A stretch of DNA of 64,000 nt from Penicillium oxalicum (Eukaryota > Ascomycota > Eurotiomycetes > Eurotiales > Aspergillaceae), in the NCBI RefSeq assembly GCF_001723175.1, contig NC_064655.1:620001-684000 (forward strand), in the 5' to 3' direction. Position 1 is the stretch's first letter; each line of letters begins with the position of its first letter. The notes beneath the pieces were generated by a model. The model searched no databases. It was given only the letters and a program-made list of their open reading frames with translations, and was not told the origin of the DNA. The position numbers and the translations under genes are program-made. This document shows positions 59,149 through 64,000 of the stretch, one piece after another.

Positions 59149-61815
59149 TTAGCGAACTGGCGCAGCCGGAAGAGCTTGATGGTCCCCGAGACTGATTTGG
59201 CTGCTATGCGCAGACGCTTCGGAATCAAGGTTTGCGCTCGCGCCACTGTCACCACTTTCAGCACTGGCGCTCGCACTTCCGGTCAGACTTTTATTCTTGG
59301 GAGGGCCCTTGATGGGAAACGAGTTGCTCACCCCATACTGTTGTTCAAGCTGGTGCGGTGCCGGCGGGCCTTGTGCGGACGGCTGCCGGGAGGCGGGCGT
59401 ACGGAGATTTCCAGGCGGCGATGGATGGCCGTTGCGAGGATGACCACCATGAGGCCCCATGGGCTGTTCATGGCCGGTCATTGGACGCGCCATCCGGGAT
59501 GGGCCAGGGGGACCAGGAGGTCCGGGGAACGGCGCGGCGGGGGACTGACTGTTGCGGCGACTTTGGGGGTATGGCCGAGGAGGGTAATCCCCCATGTGGC
59601 TGGCGGTGAGGGAGTTTGCCCGCGAATCGATACCCATCTGGTTCCGATCCACGGAGCCATAACGGTTGGAGGAGTAACTCATCATCGGGTTATCCATCAG
59701 GGAGTCGTGGAGACCAGGGATTTCCTGCATCACTCGCTCGCTCGTCCGCTTCCGCCCGAAATAGCGACCAAAGGAGGATGCAGGTCGATTTGAATGCATG
59801 GGACCGCCACTGGCAAACATTTCGGGGTTCTTGCGGATCTGACTGGCGCTGGGTGCCTTGCGGGCGCGGCGTGATGTGATGCTCATCATATCGACTTGAT
59901 CCGGATCGAGATGAGGAATTGCCATATTGTCCATCGGGTCGAAGTAATCCTCGTCTTCTTCATCGAAGGCACCGACGGGGGTACGAGGTGGAAGTGGCCC
60001 GCGGCGACCAGGACCGGGGGCGGGACCAGGACCAGCGCCGGGACCGGGGCCATGGCCATGACCAGGGCCAGGGCCGGGACCTCGTCGCATGCTCATCTCC
60101 TGTTCCCGGAGTTGCAATTCACGCTGACGTAGAGCCAGCTCGCGTTCCCGCAAGGCAATATCGTTGGGAGACGGGGTGCCCTCCGGATGACCGTTGCCGC
60201 TGCCGTTGCCGTTGCCGTTCATCTGGGGCGGAGGCATGGCACCTTCCGACTCTCCATCGTAGACCACCAGGTGACTGAACTCCTCGAGTCCCTCTAATGA
60301 TGTGTCACGGGGAATTCCTCTACTGGGGGGTCCCATGGGCATGGGCGCCGGCACCCCAGGCCCTCGGGGCATCATGCCCGGAGGAGGACCGCGTCTTTGG
60401 CCGGGAGGAGGCATCCCCATGTTGGAGTGGGTCCGACTCGATCGCATCGCACCGTTCATCGGTGGGCGCTGAGGCGGTACTGTCGAAGACACTCGGGGTG
60501 GTGGGTGACCAGCGACCGAGGCAGGCGGGGAGTCTGCCGCGCGGGGCCTGTTTTGATTAGTGGTGTTGATGTGGTGCAACATAGCGTAAAGGACCTCGAT
60601 CCGAGGGACAGGGACATTCGCCTCAGTGGCCAATTTGATGGAGGACCCCAAAAAGGTCTCAATTTCCAACGGACGACGCGCCTGGAAATCCTGGTACATC
60701 GTACTCGGACCTTCGATCGCCGTCATCTTCTCAATCGTTTTGTCGCGGAAATCGGTCGGGAAGTCGCAGCCATGTACTCGAGCCAGCTCCAGGAGCTCGT
60801 CGAGAATCCCGGTGATTAATTGACGGACACCAACCTTTTCGAGAAGCTGTGTGTGGTTCGGCGTCTCAAACGCAACACTGGTGGGGTGGAAAGCAATCGG
60901 ACTGCGTGTACATCATTAGCCGGATGTGCGAATTTTCTCGCAGGAATGTCCGTCGCCGGGCATCCTGCTCGGCGTGACTCGCTAGTCCTGGAGGTAGACC
61001 ACACTTACCCTATCATCCGCTCGAATTGCTCCTGCCGGATGTTCTGCGAGACGTGACAATCCACCTGCCCGGAGTTGAGTGTCATGGCCAAGGCGGCCGC
61101 CATGTCGTTTTGGATCGAGCTCGGAATGGCTGTCTGCTTGTTGGTCGCGCCCACATAAATTTCGCTGGAGCTCAGGTGCTCGAATTCACTGGGACCCGTT
61201 TGCGAGATCTCCACGTTGGAGACTAGGGAAAGAATGACGTTGGTGGGATACCGTTGCTCCAGATGAGCCTCAATGCCGATGGTATTTGTTGTATTGACGA
61301 GGATACATGTGTGTTGGGGTGTGACGACGGACTCGATGACGGAGGCCAAGTCGTAGACGTCGGGCAGGGCCTTGACGCAGAGAATCACATAGTCGTAGGC
61401 GTTTTCTCGGGAGGAAGCTTCTTCGGGCGTACGAACCACTGCACCATCACGAGACACGCTCATGTCAGCCTCGCCCACCAGACAGGAGCGCGATGGAAGT
61501 TCGCAAGAAAGGGAACAACCGCAGAAATAGGAGTCTGCGACCGACACATACCATGACGAGGCTTGAATCGCTCATTTCCGAATGCTTTTGATCTGTTCGA
61601 GCCAGAGATGTGAGCAGGGCCACTATCGCAACGGTAGTTTGCAGATCTCCCGGCACCACGTACTTGAATGAAACACCATATTGAGCCACTGCTTCGAAGC
61701 CAGATTTCCATACCAACGTCACGTCGCAGGATGTGGTTGCTTGCAATCGCCAGGAAAGAAATGCAGAGATGGCATTTCCACCCACTGTGCATGCCTTCAT
61801 TAGTGGACGGCCCAT
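59149..61815 (-). CDS. Ketopantoate-reductase-fold protein with long disordered tail
   Basis: Exons are 61815-61664, 61592-61552, 61438-61009 and 60901-59149, giving 791 residues. The N-terminal half reads as the ApbA/PanE (2-dehydropantoate 2-reductase) fold: a nucleotide-binding start VGGNAISAFLSWRL, then YDYVILCVKALPD, TCILVNTTNTIGIE and a C-terminal helical domain with HPTSVAFETPNH and PSTMYQDFQARRPLEIETFLGS (parts). This suggests an NAD(P)-dependent ketoreductase, but the substrate is unknown. From about residue 325 to 791 the protein is disordered: Pro-, Gly-, Met- and Arg-rich, with a charged RE-rich helix at 458-478 and a PG-repeat near 481-506. Ordinary ketopantoate reductases stop near 330-400. 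I can see the exons joining in frame, so the tail is genuine rather than an adjacent gene. Confidence 0.82.
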
Positions 61816-64000
61816 AATGATAAAATTGTGAAAAATGAGCTGGAGGGGGGCAAGTGGGAAGAGAAAAACAAGAAAGTTGGACAAGGCCGGGAAGCTCGGA
61901 AGCTCAGCTAGCAGACTTTCGAAGGCACACGATGAGGTGCACTCCCGAATGGCAGACGATCGAGGAAGGCGAGGTCAGGCTGAACAGGACAGGGCCTGTG
62001 CAATTGCTCTGCAATTGGCGACTCACCGGACAAAATGCGCAGGCGTGGAGGTGGAGGAGGCGCCATGGTCACGAACGAGCAGGAAGGAGCGTTCGGCGGG
62101 GAGTGGGTGGGAAGGACCCAGGTTGAGGTGATGGGAGAGGCGCGCGCGGCCGCCGATAAGCAGAGATCACCGGTGAGCCAGGGTTTTGGCGGGCGGCTTC
62201 AGAGCACCAAAACTAGTGAATGGTTGGAAAGGGCGGCAGGCGGCGGGCGGCAGGCGACAAGCGATGGTGGTGTGACCGTGGGAGGGGGTTGGCGGAGGGG
62301 AGGAAAGAAGGGGAAAAAAATTGGAGCAGGGAAGGAAGAATTGAAGGATGAGGAGGAAGGGGAGGAGAGAGAAAGAGATAGCGTACGAGAGAGAGAGGGG
62401 GGAGAGGAACAGGGAGCGATGCTATGCGCCGATGAAAAGTGAGGAACAGGGAGAAGGAGGAAATCACGAAGGAGAGAGTCGAACAGGAGAGTTGCTCGCA
62501 GGCCGGTGAGAAAGGGAATGAGGGCCAGGCGGAGCGTCAAAAAGTGAGCGAGACCGACAGCCTTGACCTGGTCGAGGGCGTAAAAGTAGATTGTGACTGA
62601 TGACTGGTATGGCCGGTTTTAGTCCGTTGGCACGGGCGAATTGCGAGCGGTGCCAGTAAGACTCGCCATATACTGACTGAGTCCACAATTCTCAGTCTCT
62701 CAATCTCTCAATCCTTTTTTTTTGACTGTTCTTCTTGAAGGGAAGTCAGAGGGGAGGACAGAAAAATCGAGAAGAGAAGTGAAAAAAAATACCAGGCGAA
62801 GAGGAGAGTGAAGCGTGAGAGTGCCAATGGATCGATCGTTAAGCTCGCACAATTGGTCACTGCCGGTGCATGACCAGAGACAAACACGGTGGATTAATGC
62901 AGATACCAGGAGAATCACTCTCTTGCTCACAATTGCACAAGATTCTAAATCAGCCGCTACCTGGTCACTGAGTGGTAGTCGTCTGGCAACGGTGTCGTTT
63001 GCTCTCTTTTCCCTCTTTTTTTTTTCCCCTCGCTTTACTTCGTGAGGGAGAGATGGAGAGGCAGGAACCGAAAAGGTGTTACGGGTTGGGCGTGTCGACA
63101 AAAGCCGATCCGAATGCAATCCCAATTCTTCCAGAAGTACACACCTATTCAGGCAGACATATCGGGTCGGAAACAGGTCGAGAACGACTGAAAACGAAGG
63201 AGAGCGCCCGGACCGTACTCGGTACTACATGTGGCACACACTCTGTCGTACAAACGTTGGTACCTGGACCTTCCCACCTTGTACTGTCGATCTCTGGCCA
63301 GAAGCACTCGGGACCGTAATGATTCAACGGCCGCCCTGACCCGTCCAGGCGCAAGCCGGAAACGGACACTAGGGGAAGCACGGCGATAAGCCAATGCGGC
63401 AGTGCCTACGGAATCGGCCACGCTGCGATCAGAGGGATCTCTCGGACCGCGGGACGTCTGCGTCACGATCAGAGTCCCCTTGGAAGGGGGGATGTAGGAC
63501 GATTTCGAGTGATGCACAGCCCTCCTGTCATTTTCATATCGGCCCTGTTATGATGGTCTACGGTATTCGTCCACCTCGCACCACTGTCCAGGCAGCCTTA
63601 GAGTGGACCTTACCTAGGTGGTAGTAGAGCATCACTGCTTATGCAATCAAGTGTTCCTCCTGTATGGAGGGCGAACGATGAAACCCGCCTCGTGTATTTT
63701 TCCGATGATCAGGTCACGATCTCGGCAACCCCATTTGGATACTGATACTTCTGTTTCATAATGAATGCATGTGGCTATCTCCTCATGATCATCACATCAA
63801 AAGGATCGCCGCTGTGGACGAGATGAGAATTGCTCAGTCTCTTCAGTGTTGACGATGACCATCTGTCTACTGCCCCGTTCTGCATGCACGGCGACCTGTT
63901 TAAGGATCCTATCACAGGACGCAGACGCCTCAGCCAAGACTCGAACTGTCTGAAAGAAGCACAGCACCACATGGTACGTCCTCACGGGGGCTCGAAGGTT
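61816..64000. other. Right-edge upstream region
   Basis: 2.2 kb. G/A-rich plus strand at about 62280-62460, so C/T-rich on the minus strand and probably the leader of the preceding gene. Several low-complexity frames there are shadows. A frame of 122 codons (63149-63517, minus) has no features. No gene supported. Confidence 0.45.

Noticed and set aside
62035..62442. Gly/Glu/Arg-rich frames at the right edge
   Set aside because: They follow the purine-rich leader of the neighbouring gene and contain no motif.

Overview
The window is nuclear DNA of a filamentous ascomycete, most likely a member of the Eurotiales (Aspergillus/Penicillium type). The evidence is short (about 50-200 nt) GT-AG introns, compact genes on both strands, GC near 50 %, and a set of proteins that read as Aspergillus orthologues (a peroxiredoxin of the Asp f 3/PMP20 type, an AphA-type acid phosphatase, a GH27 alpha-galactosidase, WASP/Las17). 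I assigned 25 protein genes. For nearly all spliced genes I placed the exons by hand: summed exon lengths are multiples of three and every junction keeps the family alignment in frame. I saw no rRNA, tRNA, transposon, CRISPR or secondary-metabolite cluster, but could not run tRNA or repeat searches.

Layout. 1-4.9 kb: mostly gene-poor, with a small Cys-rich protein (-) and a peroxiredoxin (+). 5-16 kb: the SEA/GATOR2 subunit Mtc5/WDR59 (-) diverges from the E2 enzyme Ubc13 (+); then WASP/Las17 (-) and a 66-residue hydrophilic protein (+). 16.5-24.4 kb: XPF/Rad1 nuclease (+), a secreted CPAF-like S41 peptidase (+) and eIF1A (-). 25-30 kb: a 151-residue unknown (+), exomer subunit Chs5 (+) and cytosolic aspartate aminotransferase (-). 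31-41 kb: HSL-type alpha/beta hydrolase (+), fumarase (+), glucosamine-6-phosphate N-acetyltransferase (+) and ribosomal protein eL24 (-). 41-49 kb: a small two-helix membrane protein (+), purple acid phosphatase (-) and the mitochondrial Mg channel Mrs2 (+). 49.7-64 kb: alpha-galactosidase (-), tRNA methyltransferase Trm44 (-), Shb17-like bisphosphatase (+), DASH subunit Hsk3 (-) and a ketopantoate-reductase-fold protein with a long disordered tail (-).

The genes are mostly unrelated housekeeping functions (translation, central carbon metabolism, cell wall and secretion, DNA repair, mitosis). They do not form a pathway cluster. The closest thing to a shared theme is a TCACGTGA/CACGTGA motif in front of several of them.

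I did not find a convincing new multi-gene system. The points most worth following up are a KDEL terminus on the alpha-galactosidase, three or four small unannotated-looking genes, a 26-nt perfect palindrome in the eIF1A intron, an exon structure in fumarase that would suit dual targeting, and a 32-nt last exon in las17 that alone carries the Arp2/3-binding acidic tail.
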